DNA of 64,000 nucleotides, from the NCBI GenBank assembly GCA_013122435.1, contig WYDT01000019.1, positions 78,272 to 142,271 on the forward strand, in the 5' to 3' direction. Positions 18,579 to 28,103 of the stretch are shown piece by piece. Numbering within the stretch: the first letter of the stretch is position 1; the number at the start of each line of letters is the position of its first letter. This DNA is from Chloroflexi bacterium AL-N1. GTDB taxonomy: Bacteria; Chloroflexota; Chloroflexia; Chloroflexales; Roseiflexaceae. The notes beneath the pieces are model-generated. The model was not told the origin of the DNA. It saw only the letters and a list, made by a program, of their open reading frames with translations, and made no database searches. The translations under genes and the position numbers were made by a program.

Positions 18579-20747
18579 ATGCTACAATCCGCATACATGG
18601 AGCGTCACACAAATAATGAACATATGGCAAAAATATCCCAAACCCGTCCACTGACACAGTATATGGCCTACACTAATGTACTGCGATCACCGATTGTCAT
18701 TGCGGTCCTGCTTGGATTGCTCGCCCTCGTGCCACGCGTGTGGGGGCTAGCTGATTTCCTCACTACAGACGAGGCCTATCACTGGATCAACCGAACAGAG
18801 CGATTTAGTGCCGCCATTGCTCAGCAGAACTGGGGAGATACCGTCCAAACAGGACATCCTGGTGTGACGACTATGTGGCTTGGTAGTTTGGGATTAGTCA
18901 TTGAACGGGTGGCCCTGACGAATGGCTGGATCAATCCACCTTCGCTCGTTGAGCATTTAGCCTGGTTGCGACTACCCTCAGCCTGGTTTGAAACGCTCGC
19001 AGTTCCCGTTGCCTACCTGCTCTTACGCCGTCTTGTTACACCAGGGACAGCACTGATTATGGCATTACTATGGGCCACCTCACCATATCTGATCGCGCAT
19101 GCACGAGTGCTCCATTTGGATGCACTGCTCACGACATGTGTCACACTGAGCATCTTGTTGCTGCTGATTGCCACCAATGACGAGGGCACACCTACCAAGG
19201 GATCTGTACCGACAGGCAAGCTCATCCAATGGCCCATCCTGGCCGCTTCGGGGGCATGTGCCGGTCTTGCGCTATTAACAAAAGGACCAGCGTTAATTCT
19301 GTTACCTATCGCCGGATTGTTGCTGTTCTGGCGTATACCCACGCCAAGTATAATAATACGGATATGGCATTCCATACGAATATATCTTATCTGGCTTAGC
19401 GTCGCTGTAGTAGTCGTCTTCGTGCTTTGGCCCGCCCTCTGGGTTGATCCATCACGTGCGCTGGACCGATACATCAGTGAGATTGTCTCAAATGGTGGGC
19501 GCCCCAACGGTGATGGACAATTCTTCCTGGGTCGTGCAGTAGGTGATCCTGGGCCACTCTTCTACCCACTCGCCAATCTCTTCCGTATGACTCCACTCAC
19601 CTTGATCGGACTACTGCTCCTACCACTTGCGCTGAGACGCCCCAACATCTCCTTATCAACAAACGATCAAACACCGCTCTTCGACATAACACGATGGGGG
19701 CAAAGACGTACGCTCCTCGCTTTAGGCGCTTTTATACTTTTCTGGACCATAGTGATGACGCTGGGGCCAAAGAAATTTGATCGCTATGTTCTGCCAACAT
19801 GGCCAGCACTGCTGATACTTGCCGGGGCAGGTTGGGCAGCTGGTTTGCACTGGCTATCAGCACAAACCCAACAACAATCACAATATCGCTTCTTTGCGTG
19901 GCTCAAACCTCATGTCGTGGTGTTTGCCATACTCATTTTCGGTATAGGACAAGTTCTCTGGTACCATCCCTACTACCTTAGTTACTATAACCCGCTGCTT
20001 GGTGGTGGGCAGGTTGCCCAACAAACATTTCTTATTGGGTGGGGTGAGGGCATGGATCAGATCGGAGATGCCATTCAAAATCGTCCTGATGTGGATCAGG
20101 GAGCGGTGCTTTCTGCGCTTCCACCAACACTACGACCATTCGTATCAGTCCCTGTCAAAAGTATCACCGAATTTGGCCAGTCTACCGATAACTATGCTGT
20201 CGTCTATCTAGAGTCAATCCAACGTGCCGCTCATCCAGAGATTTACCACACCATCCAGCAAACAGTCCCACTTGAATATATCACAATCCATGGTATTGAT
20301 TACGCAACTATTCACCAACTTCCCAAACCATTTGAACAATCAATCGGGGCTCATTTTGGCAATGTACTCCATCTCCGTGGTGTTACTATCGAACAAGCAT
20401 CTCAGCAAATTATCGTCACACCTTCATGGGATGTGCGTGGCTCAATCGAACGAGACTACATGCTTTTTCTCCATCTGTTAGACCAGCAAGGCACCCGTGT
20501 CGCTCAAGTTGACATTGCACCTGGTGGAGGCGAGGCTTTACCAACCAGCCAGTGGCAACCGGGCCAGCAGATTGCGGTTCCGATCAACATTGCTCTTCCC
20601 GAACATATTGCACCAGGTAGCTACCAACTGGTATTAGGGATGAATGATCCTGCTGACCATACACGACTATCGTTTGAAGGCGGAGTAGTAGCTAATCCAG
20701 AGCATGCAGGTCCACACGCATTGCTCCTTGATCTTGTGATATTTTGA
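18579..20747 (+). CDS. ArnT/PMT-like membrane glycosyltransferase (GT39/GT83 superfamily)
   Basis: A 722-residue polytopic membrane protein that probably transfers a sugar from a polyprenyl-phosphate donor to an extracytoplasmic acceptor. After the first helix it has the acidic loop motif LTTDEAYHW (the Asp-Glu typical of GT-C enzymes). A second luminal stretch has TGHPGVTTMWLG. About ten more hydrophobic segments follow up to residue 450. The last 220 residues are soluble and beta-rich, likely extracellular, and could bind the acceptor or carbohydrate. The start is ambiguous between 18579 and internal Met codons (18597, 18624); none has a strong ribosome site. It may be cotranscribed with larB, 13 bases upstream. 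Confidence 0.8.
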   Translation: MLQSAYMERHTNNEHMAKISQTRPLTQYMAYTNVLRSPIVIAVLLGLLALVPRVWGLADFLTTDEAYHWINRTERFSAAIAQQNWGDTVQTGHPGVTTMWLGSLGLVIERVALTNGWINPPSLVEHLAWLRLPSAWFETLAVPVAYLLLRRLVTPGTALIMALLWATSPYLIAHARVLHLDALLTTCVTLSILLLLIATNDEGTPTKGSVPTGKLIQWPILAASGACAGLALLTKGPALILLPIAGLLLFWRIPTPSIIIRIWHSIRIYLIWLSVAVVVVFVLWPALWVDPSRALDRYISEIVSNGGRPNGDGQFFLGRAVGDPGPLFYPLANLFRMTPLTLIGLLLLPLALRRPNISLSTNDQTPLFDITRWGQRRTLLALGAFILFWTIVMTLGPKKFDRYVLPTWPALLILAGAGWAAGLHWLSAQTQQQSQYRFFAWLKPHVVVFAILIFGIGQVLWYHPYYLSYYNPLLGGGQVAQQTFLIGWGEGMDQIGDAIQNRPDVDQGAVLSALPPTLRPFVSVPVKSITEFGQSTDNYAVVYLESIQRAAHPEIYHTIQQTVPLEYITIHGIDYATIHQLPKPFEQSIGAHFGNVLHLRGVTIEQASQQIIVTPSWDVRGSIERDYMLFLHLLDQQGTRVAQVDIAPGGGEALPTSQWQPGQQIAVPINIALPEHIAPGSYQLVLGMNDPADHTRLSFEGGVVANPEHAGPHALLLDLVIF

Positions 20748-20815
20748 GCACATGAACGTTTATACTTATATATACAGTGACCCTATCAAACTTGATATAC
20801 ATAACTAATTGAGAT

Positions 20816-21745
20816 ATGTTAGTAACTATGAATATTGAAAACCAACTCCGTGCTGAACTATCGCGCACAAAGGCTGAACTCCTGGCGGTCCTGGCTGTTG
20901 GGCAGGCTTTACGGGCCTCTCGCGATCTGCCAATCCTGTATCGCACTGTTGCTACTCAACTCGCTAATGTGATTGAATTTGACGCCTTGTTTATCGGTCT
21001 TTATCAACCAGAGAAAGAAGAAATACTGTTTGTGTATAGTGTCGATGAAGGCGTTATCGATGATACACTGGTCCAGCGACAATTAAATCAAACTCCGCTC
21101 AACAAACGTGTCATTCGTGAACGGCAGGCTGTCTATATTGAAGATCTTGATAAAGATCCCGTACGCCAGACTGGATTAATGATACCTTTTGGACAACATG
21201 AAAAACGTTCAAAATCCTGGTTGTGTGCACCAATGATCAGCGGCGATACTGTTCATGGAGTGCTCAATATCCAGAGTTATCAGCCATCAGCTTTCACGAG
21301 TGCAGACATTGAGTTACTCCTGCTACTCGCATCACATATCAGTGTCGCGGTTGACAATGCCCAGTTATTCACGAAACTTCAGCGGACAATCATAGAACTA
21401 TCAACACCTGTCATACCGGTTGCTGAAGGAGTCTTGATTTTGCCGCTTATTGGGACGATTGATAGTGAACGCGCCTCACGATTGGTCGAACAAACGCTCG
21501 AATCAATTACCGAAAGCCAAGCGCAACAGCTCCTGATCGATGTTACAGGTATTACGTCCGTAGACGTCTTTATGATCGACCAACTGATGAAATTAGTGCG
21601 TTCCGCTGCACTCCTTGGTACCATAAGTAGCATTGTGGGTATTAGTGCTACGATGGCACAGCAAGCGACCGAATTAGAGTTTGACCTTGGCGGGGTCAAG
21701 ACATTCAACAATCTTCAGAGCGCTCTCATGGAGGTATTTAGATAA
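20816..21745 (+). CDS. GAF-STAS protein (RsbR-like, soluble)
   Basis: Cytoplasmic sensor protein of 309 residues. After a short N-terminal helix, a GAF domain (about residues 30-185; ANVIEFDALFIGLYQP and APMISGDTVHGVLNIQS) is joined to a STAS domain (about 195-305; GTIDSERASRLVEQTLESI and LLIDVTGITSVDVFMIDQL). The same layout occurs in RsbR-type stressosome proteins, where the STAS domain is phosphorylated on Ser/Thr near the DVTG loop. No kinase (RsbT) or phosphatase (RsbX) gene is adjacent. Starts at 20816 and 20828 are both possible. Confidence 0.82.
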   Translation: MLVTMNIENQLRAELSRTKAELLAVLAVGQALRASRDLPILYRTVATQLANVIEFDALFIGLYQPEKEEILFVYSVDEGVIDDTLVQRQLNQTPLNKRVIRERQAVYIEDLDKDPVRQTGLMIPFGQHEKRSKSWLCAPMISGDTVHGVLNIQSYQPSAFTSADIELLLLLASHISVAVDNAQLFTKLQRTIIELSTPVIPVAEGVLILPLIGTIDSERASRLVEQTLESITESQAQQLLIDVTGITSVDVFMIDQLMKLVRSAALLGTISSIVGISATMAQQATELEFDLGGVKTFNNLQSALMEVFR

Positions 21746-21940
21746 CAATTTTCTCATCTACACAGAACGAACAAAAATAGCCTAATATAATCATCCCATG
21801 CGACAGAACATAACGTTTTATCCCCGTTTGGTACATCAAAATTTTACCAGCGATTGACGCTTTATCTCCCATTGATACGGGGAACAGGTGGTATACTACA
21901 GCTACTGTGGACTATATGTTGTCGAAGGGGAAGCTGTTCT

Positions 21941-24718
21941 ATGCACACCACGATCTCGTCACGCGGCATTCTCAGTTTGAGTGCACGCCTCTCTTTGTTA
22001 TTGGTTGTATATTTTGCTACATCATTCGTTATTACACCCGTATCGCCCACCGCCGCTCACTCGCCCGCCCGCTTAGTTAAAGATATTGATACATACCCAC
22101 AAAGTCATACTTACGGGTACCCGCGTAACTTCACTGCTATTGGAGATACGATCTACTTTGCTGCAGCAGATCGGAATAATGGTCAGGAGTTATGGAGAAC
22201 AGATGGCACATCTGAAGGGACTACTCTGGTACGTGATATCTCACCACTATTTAAGGATGAAGGTTCGCGACCTAATAGTTTCATTGACTTTAAGGGGGAG
22301 CTTTTTTTTGCTGCTGATGCATATAGTGGCGGGAGTGACTATCTCTGGAAAAGTGATGGCACTGCTGCAGGAACGGTCCAAGTTACTGATCTTGGCCCAC
22401 GCATGAGCAAACCTAACATTCGGCCTTTTATGGTTCTGGGTAATTCCCTTCTGTTATTTGCTTTCACAGATTTCTCAAGCAACATTGAGTTGTGGACTAC
22501 TGATGGTACATCGGGAAGCACCCAAAAGATTAAAGATATTGGCACCATTGTTTCTATTAGTCTTGACACCTTCAAAGATAAGCGATTCTTTGTCGCCAAC
22601 AACAGAGAGCTTGGTGAAGAACTCTGGGTCACTGACGGGACAGTTGAAGGAACGAAGGTAGTTCAGGATATCATTCCCGGTTCAGGAGGCTCCTTCCCAG
22701 CGGATCTTATGCCAGTCGGAGAAGAACTCTGGTTTACCGCTAACAGCCCTGATGGGGCCCGATCACTCTGGAAAACCGATGGAATAACCACCCAACGTAT
22801 GATTGAGTTCCCCCACAGTGGTGCCAGTGATATTGTCTATATGAATGGGGTTGTTTATTTCTTTACTTCATATAGTAATCCTTTCCCTGATATGACTATC
22901 ACGACTGAGTTATGGAAAAGCGATGGTAGTAACGCTGGTACAACATCTATCGTCAAAATCGTGCGTGGTGAGGAGCCAGCCGATGATATTGGCCTCTATC
23001 AGATGACCGTTGTTGGTAAAACCATCTTCTTCACTGCCCAGAGTGAAGCACATGGCACCGAATTATGGAAGAGTGACGGTACGTCGGCAGGCACGCAAAT
23101 GGTCAAAGATATTAATCCTGGCACCGCAAGTTCGCTTCCTGCAACCTTAACCGATATTGATGGAACACTATTCTTTACTGCAATCGATAGCAGAACGGGA
23201 CGTGAGTTGTGGCAGAGTGATGGTACTACAGCAGGTACGCAGTTGTTCAAAGATATTAATCCTGGCCCTTCTGGAGCCTTTACTGTATCAAGATTCTTCT
23301 CACTCACCAAGATAGACAATCACATATTCTTTGCTGCCACTACAGAGAAGGAAGGTACTGAGGCATGGATCAGCGATGGCACAGCAGCAGGTACGAAACT
23401 GTTGAAAGATATTAATGGTGGTACATCTGGTGCCTTTTATTACCTGAGCCCTGATTTTGAGGAGATGAACGGAACTCTCTTCTTTGCCATGTCTGATAAT
23501 GTTGATGTTGGCGTTGAGTTGTGGCAAAGCGATGACACAGCAGATGGCACCAACCTCCTCAAGGACATTCACGCTGGCACAGCGTCTTCCTATCCCGCTG
23601 AATTTACCCCATTTAACAATATGCTGTTCTTCACTGCTGGTTTTCCAGAAGATAGATTCCTGGAACGTAACTTATGGAAAACAGATGGCACACCCGCAGG
23701 AACAGAGCAAGTCAAAGACTTTACGCCCATTGATGCCAGTAATACCAAAGCAGAAAACCTCATGGTTGTGGGTGGGAAAATCTTTTTTACAGTGGATGAT
23801 AAAGAGCTATGGGTTAGTGATGGCACCCATGACGGGACCGTGCAAATTGAGAGTATCACCAATCCACGTGATATTGACGATCTGACCGATGTTAATGATA
23901 CTCTCTTTTTCATTAACAGTGAGAGTAACACTAAACACATGTTATGGAAGAGTAATGGTACTGAAGCTGGAACCGTGTTAGTAAAAGAAATTGTTACGGA
24001 CAGTACTATTCCAGAAGATTCGCCAAGTGAACTAGTTAACATGAATGGGTCTCTCTTCTTCACAATCTATAGCACTGAAAAGACCACTCTATGGAAAAGC
24101 GATGGCACGACAGATGGCACTCAGGTAGTTAAACAAAGTGAAGATGGGATAGGACAACTAACACCTGTAAATGACACTCTTTTCTTCGTTTCCAACAATA
24201 CAGATTCGATATATACCCTGTGGAAAAGCGATGGTACAACCGAGAACACTCTTCCAGTAAAAGAGATTGGGCGTTATGCAAATAGCACCAGGACTCTCAT
24301 TAACGTTGGAAACAACATCTTTTTTATCACAGATGACAAAAATAGCAATTGTCGTTTATGGAAGAGTGATGGAACGACGGACGGTACCATAGTAGTTAAA
24401 GAACTCAACCCCACGGCTGATGGCTTTTGCCCAAGAGATATCAACCCGCTGCCATCAGGTGAGCGTGCGGTGTTTGTCGCATATGATAAAGCAACCGGCG
24501 TTGAATTATGGCAGACAGATGGCACCACCCAGGGAACACACATTGTACAGGACATCGCGCCCGGACCGGCCTCATCACAGCCACAGAACATCATCATCAC
24601 CGACGATAAGATTTACTTCACTGCCAACGATGGACAGACTGGCCACGAACTGTGGGTGATTGACAATGAGCGTATCAGTGTTGCCAATACCGTCTTTTTA
24701 CCGCTGATAGTGCGCTAA
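21941..24718 (+). CDS. Secreted ELWxSDGTxxGT-repeat protein with LPLIVR C-terminus
   Basis: A secreted 925-residue protein. A signal peptide (hydrophobic core LLLVVYFATSFVITPV, cleavage near AAHS) is followed by about 17 repeats of 40-55 residues. Each repeat centres on ELWKSDGTxxGTxxVKDI and an adjacent LFFTAxD strand, as in hyalin-like or beta-propeller repeat proteins. The unusual C-terminus reads NTVFLPLIVR, a short hydrophobic end with a final Arg. I recall this end pattern in many secreted Chloroflexota proteins, where it may act as a sorting signal. The start at 21941 is chosen because AGGGGA lies about 12 bases upstream and it opens the signal peptide. Substrate is unknown. Confidence 0.8.
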   Translation: MHTTISSRGILSLSARLSLLLVVYFATSFVITPVSPTAAHSPARLVKDIDTYPQSHTYGYPRNFTAIGDTIYFAAADRNNGQELWRTDGTSEGTTLVRDISPLFKDEGSRPNSFIDFKGELFFAADAYSGGSDYLWKSDGTAAGTVQVTDLGPRMSKPNIRPFMVLGNSLLLFAFTDFSSNIELWTTDGTSGSTQKIKDIGTIVSISLDTFKDKRFFVANNRELGEELWVTDGTVEGTKVVQDIIPGSGGSFPADLMPVGEELWFTANSPDGARSLWKTDGITTQRMIEFPHSGASDIVYMNGVVYFFTSYSNPFPDMTITTELWKSDGSNAGTTSIVKIVRGEEPADDIGLYQMTVVGKTIFFTAQSEAHGTELWKSDGTSAGTQMVKDINPGTASSLPATLTDIDGTLFFTAIDSRTGRELWQSDGTTAGTQLFKDINPGPSGAFTVSRFFSLTKIDNHIFFAATTEKEGTEAWISDGTAAGTKLLKDINGGTSGAFYYLSPDFEEMNGTLFFAMSDNVDVGVELWQSDDTADGTNLLKDIHAGTASSYPAEFTPFNNMLFFTAGFPEDRFLERNLWKTDGTPAGTEQVKDFTPIDASNTKAENLMVVGGKIFFTVDDKELWVSDGTHDGTVQIESITNPRDIDDLTDVNDTLFFINSESNTKHMLWKSNGTEAGTVLVKEIVTDSTIPEDSPSELVNMNGSLFFTIYSTEKTTLWKSDGTTDGTQVVKQSEDGIGQLTPVNDTLFFVSNNTDSIYTLWKSDGTTENTLPVKEIGRYANSTRTLINVGNNIFFITDDKNSNCRLWKSDGTTDGTIVVKELNPTADGFCPRDINPLPSGERAVFVAYDKATGVELWQTDGTTQGTHIVQDIAPGPASSQPQNIIITDDKIYFTANDGQTGHELWVIDNERISVANTVFLPLIVR

Positions 24719-24739
24719 TGTAACAGCATTCAACAGAAT

Positions 24740-24773
24740 GGCAGGGGATTAGCAATGCCCCTGTCATTTTTTG
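24740..24773 (+). terminator. Intrinsic terminator after the SDGT-repeat gene
   Basis: An 8-bp stem (GGCAGGGG / CCCCTGTC, one G-U pair) is followed by ATTTTTTGC, 22 bases past the stop. The neighbouring kinase gene converges from the other side. Confidence 0.85.
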
Positions 24774-24790
24774 CAAAATAGAAAGCTTTT

Positions 24791-26197
24791 TTACTCTTCT
24801 CCCGCTGTCAGATCGCGCGCATTGGTAATAGAAAGATATACCTCAAAACGAGTATCTCCTGGCTCAGAACGAACATATACCTCACCACCGTGCCGCTGCG
24901 TGACAATGCGCCGTACCACATCCAGGCCCAGGCCGGTTCCCTCGCCAACACCTTTAGTCGTAAAAAAGGGCTCCCAGATACGATCCTGAATCGCCTGCGG
25001 TATCCCTGGCCCATCATCAGCGATCTCCACCCGCACCCGTTCAGCATCGTGCGATGTGCGTATCCATAGATGGCCTTTGCCATGCAACGCATCCAGTGCA
25101 TTGTCGATCAAGTGCGTCCAGACCTGATTAAGCTCGCTTCCATAGGCATTAATGAATGGCAGATGCTCATCAAACTCACGTACAATAGTAATATCTGTCT
25201 TTATCTTATGGGAAAGCACGGTGAGTGTGCTCTCAATTCCATGGTGAAGATTGACTTGTTGGTAGTTCGCGCGGTCCATGTGGCTGTATTCTTTCATCGC
25301 TGCCACCAGTTCAGAAATGCGCCCGGTACCTATGCTTACCTGCTGTGTCAGTTCAGTCAGATTGAGCGTAGTTGCCAACCAATTGATGGCACTTCCAAAC
25401 ATGCTTTGTTCAAAGGTTGTGGTTAATTGATCAAGTTGCGGAAGCTCCATGCCTGCCGAAACGAGTGCTGGCACAAAACGCCAGCTATTGTCTATCCCGC
25501 ACTGCTCAAACCAATCATTCAGTTCATCTTCACGGTCGCTCTGGGCCAATGGGCTGAGTGGCAGCATCGTCTCACGCTGCTGCAACAATTCATAGTTCAA
25601 CGCAATCAGGTGTTCGCGCTGTTGCGGGGTAAAACGACTATCATAGTGCAGTACCAGCACCTGCCCCTGCTCAATCGACTCGTGGAGTTGTCGTGCCGCT
25701 TGCTGCACCGCCGACGCCGGGTTATTCAGCTCATGGGCTAGTCCTGCCGACAGCTTCCCAATGGCGATCAGCTTTTCCTGCTGTCGTGTCTGTCGCTCAA
25801 CATCGTTCGCCCGCTCGACCATGGCACCTAACACGATTTGTGCGAGCGCACTACAATCCGCCATCAATCGCCGAAATGTTTCTGCGTCGATCTCAAGGGC
25901 ACGCACTGACCCTAGCGCACGACCTGTGGCAATTGCACCGGCACCACTGAGCATCGAAATTTCGCCAGTAAACTGCCCTGGCTGATGAATCGTCAGCACA
26001 CGTTCTTCGCCACCAACCTGCTTGGTCACCCGTACACGGCCTTCCAGAATGACATGGAAGGGGTAGTTGGTTGCTTCTTCCTGAAAGAGAATCTCGTTGG
26101 TCTTAAACACTTTCTCAGCACCATGTTGGCGCAATCGTTCAATCTCGGTTTCGGGCAATGTTGGAAAGAGGATTTGATCATTGGGATCATGCAGCAT
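24791..26197 (-). CDS. Sensor histidine kinase with N-terminal cyclic-nucleotide-binding domain
   Basis: A 468-residue cytoplasmic kinase with no transmembrane segment. Residues about 10-125 form a Crp-type cNMP-binding barrel (FHVILEGRVRVTK, GQFTGEISMLSGAGAIATGRALG). A HisKA-type segment with His155 in LSAGLAHELNNPASAVQQ follows, then a long helical insert. The ATPase domain has an N box (NQVWTHLIDNALDAL), G1 (VEIADDGPGIP) and G2 (GEGTGLGLDVV). The layout suggests phosphorylation gated by a small molecule. It is divergent from a LuxR-type regulator gene 167 bases away, but that regulator lacks a phosphorylatable Asp, so the true partner may be elsewhere. Confidence 0.92.
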   Translation of the reverse strand: MLHDPNDQILFPTLPETEIERLRQHGAEKVFKTNEILFQEEATNYPFHVILEGRVRVTKQVGGEERVLTIHQPGQFTGEISMLSGAGAIATGRALGSVRALEIDAETFRRLMADCSALAQIVLGAMVERANDVERQTRQQEKLIAIGKLSAGLAHELNNPASAVQQAARQLHESIEQGQVLVLHYDSRFTPQQREHLIALNYELLQQRETMLPLSPLAQSDREDELNDWFEQCGIDNSWRFVPALVSAGMELPQLDQLTTTFEQSMFGSAINWLATTLNLTELTQQVSIGTGRISELVAAMKEYSHMDRANYQQVNLHHGIESTLTVLSHKIKTDITIVREFDEHLPFINAYGSELNQVWTHLIDNALDALHGKGHLWIRTSHDAERVRVEIADDGPGIPQAIQDRIWEPFFTTKGVGEGTGLGLDVVRRIVTQRHGGEVYVRSEPGDTRFEVYLSITNARDLTAGEE

Positions 26198-26364
26198 ATG
26201 TTTTACCCTGGCTATGCAGCTAACTTTTGGAAAAGATTTAAGTATTACAGAGTCATTATAACATCGCCACTTTGATAATATCGAAAAATCAGCGTTACCT
26301 TTAACGCCTTCTCAACGTCTATACTAAAGAAGGAATATTAGATTCAGAGGAGATGTTTATAACA

Positions 26365-27039
26365 ATGAACGTTCTAATGGCACATAGTTGCCCACTCTTG
26401 CGTGCTGAATTACGTTCTATTCTCACTCGTGTACATGATGTTGTGTTGATTGGAGAAGTGGATACCGCCGATTGCCTACCAAGTCTGTGTTGGAGATTAT
26501 GCCCTGATATGGTGCTACTTGAGCCAGAGTGGCTGGACAGCACCGCTATACGTACTTATCTAGATGATCATCTTCCCTGTCTTCGCATACTTCTATTTGG
26601 CAATAGTGATGCTATAGCACTTTCACAGTACGTGTCTTCAGCGTATGTTGCTGGTTATATTCCCTTTGATGTGGAGCCAGATACCCTCGTACAAGCACTA
26701 TGCACTATTGCCCACGGTGGCACCTGGTTTACCGAAGATACCATTGCACAACTCAGGGCTGTAAACACCGAAGAAAGGGCTGAACATGCCCTGAGCAAAC
26801 GTGAGGAAGAGGTGTTGCAACTGCTGGTTCGGTGCTATAGCAATCAGGAGATTGCGGCTATTCTTGGCATTAGTGACAAAACCGTTGCAAAGTATCTGGG
26901 AAGTCTGTACAGCAAATTAGGCGTTGATTCACGGCTTGCAGCAGCCATATATGCTGTACAACATAGTTTGGTAGAACTCCCCAAACCGTCTAACGGTAGT
27001 AATACTACGCCATTCAAAAGGCGCAAAATGTCCCAATAG
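26365..27039 (+). CDS. NarL/LuxR-type regulator with degenerate receiver domain
   Basis: A 224-residue DNA-binding regulator. The C-terminal LuxR-type helix-turn-helix is well conserved (LSKREEEVLQLLV, SNQEIAAILGISDKTVAKYLGSLYSKLGV). The N-terminal receiver keeps the fold but has lost the phosphorylation site. The usual acidic pair is His7-Ser8 (VLMAHSCPL), the phospho-acceptor Asp is Glu53 (PDMVLLEPEW), and the conserved Lys region reads GYIPFD. It should therefore act without phosphorylation or bind another signal. GAGGAG upstream favours the ATG at 26365 over the ATG at 26353, which would touch the ribosome site. Confidence 0.88.
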   Translation: MNVLMAHSCPLLRAELRSILTRVHDVVLIGEVDTADCLPSLCWRLCPDMVLLEPEWLDSTAIRTYLDDHLPCLRILLFGNSDAIALSQYVSSAYVAGYIPFDVEPDTLVQALCTIAHGGTWFTEDTIAQLRAVNTEERAEHALSKREEEVLQLLVRCYSNQEIAAILGISDKTVAKYLGSLYSKLGVDSRLAAAIYAVQHSLVELPKPSNGSNTTPFKRRKMSQ

Positions 27040-27193
27040 ACGGAGCGTGTAAATGGGTATATGCTATGAACATCAAATAGGTAGTGTTTTGATAGTAGTG
27101 AAGGGAGAAAAAAGTAACGACAATTCCATCATCAAGAGAGTTGAGCTACAACAATATATTAGATTTCTAGATTCTATACAACAAGGAGTAAAC

Positions 27194-27782
27194 ATGATAG
27201 CGTATATACATCGGTTATGTTTAGGTCTTTTTCTCACAACTATTTTAGCAACTATATTAGTTCCATCTACTTCTGCTGCAACTCTCTTTATTGCTCCTCA
27301 AGCAGATGACAAAGACACAAGAACAATAGATATCATACAATTAGAAAACGGAGAAGAGATTATTATCGAAACCTACACTTCGTTACCCTGGATTGTTAAC
27401 AGAGACTTCATCAGATATAGATAATGGAGTCTCTTCTGACCCGTGCCTAAACTATACTTATGGTGTCAATATACGAAATGCAAATCATAATAAATTTGGA
27501 AGCTTTGCCCAGAATGTTGGGTGGTGCTACAATGGCACACAGGTTACTACACATCAATATAGTTACAGGATTGAAGATAGTTTATTAGTACGTTATGATG
27601 GCGTTATCTCTGAAAAACATGCACCTGGACATGGAAATACCTATTATGAAGATAATGCAACAGTTAAGTTTTCTGTATCAGCTCTCGGCCAAGAACTTTT
27701 AGTTGTTTATCCGTATGTCAATATTGTTGTACGTGGCGATGGCACTTATAGTGGTTCTGGAGGTGGTGGAGACTTTGCGTAA
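27194..27782 (+). pseudogene. Small secreted protein, split by a frameshift
   Basis: A signal peptide gene starts at ATG 27194 with AAGGAG six bases upstream (MIAYIHRL, hydrophobic core, cleavage near TSAA). Its frame stops at 27422-27424. The frame one base over continues without interruption from about 27380 to 27782. It encodes a secreted-type domain with paired Cys (DPCLNYTYGV and VGWCYNGT) and a Gly-rich end (YSGSGGGGDFA). Joined, the product would be about 195 residues. The layout resembles a family of unknown secreted proteins with a WCYNG motif, but that is from memory. A real lesion, an assembly error or recoding cannot be told apart from sequence alone. Confidence 0.6.
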
Positions 27783-27897
27783 GTGAACAGTTAGGCATAA
27801 CACTCTTAGATACATGTGGAACGCGGTAAATGAGTTATCGTGTTCCATATATGATACTTATATAATTACCAGTTATTGTATATAAAAGGAGGACATA

Positions 27898-27987
27898 ATG
27901 ATCAATCGCTTTAAAAATCTACGAATTCTTTTGTTAGTCGTAGCAATACTTCTTGTATTAGCCGCTTTATTCTACTTACCATTCTAA
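27898..27987 (+). CDS. 29-residue single-helix membrane microprotein
   Basis: A 30-codon reading frame (MINRFKNLRILLLVV, then a hydrophobic run ending LFYLPF) is preceded by the near-perfect ribosome site AAAGGAGG five bases before the ATG, itself in an AT-rich promoter-like region. The product has a basic N-terminus and one transmembrane helix of about 18 residues. Type I toxins, small stress proteins and leader peptides share this build. No homologue is recognised. The strength of the ribosome site is the main reason to believe it is translated. Confidence 0.55.
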   Translation: MINRFKNLRILLLVVAILLVLAALFYLPF

Positions 27988-28103
27988 AGAGCAATCAAAG
28001 ATTGGGTTAATGCACTGAAAATAAGTGACATTGTTCCATCTAATAGTATCACTAATAGATCAAACAATAAGCCTAGAGCGTGTTATACTCTTTTCAATGT
28101 GAG

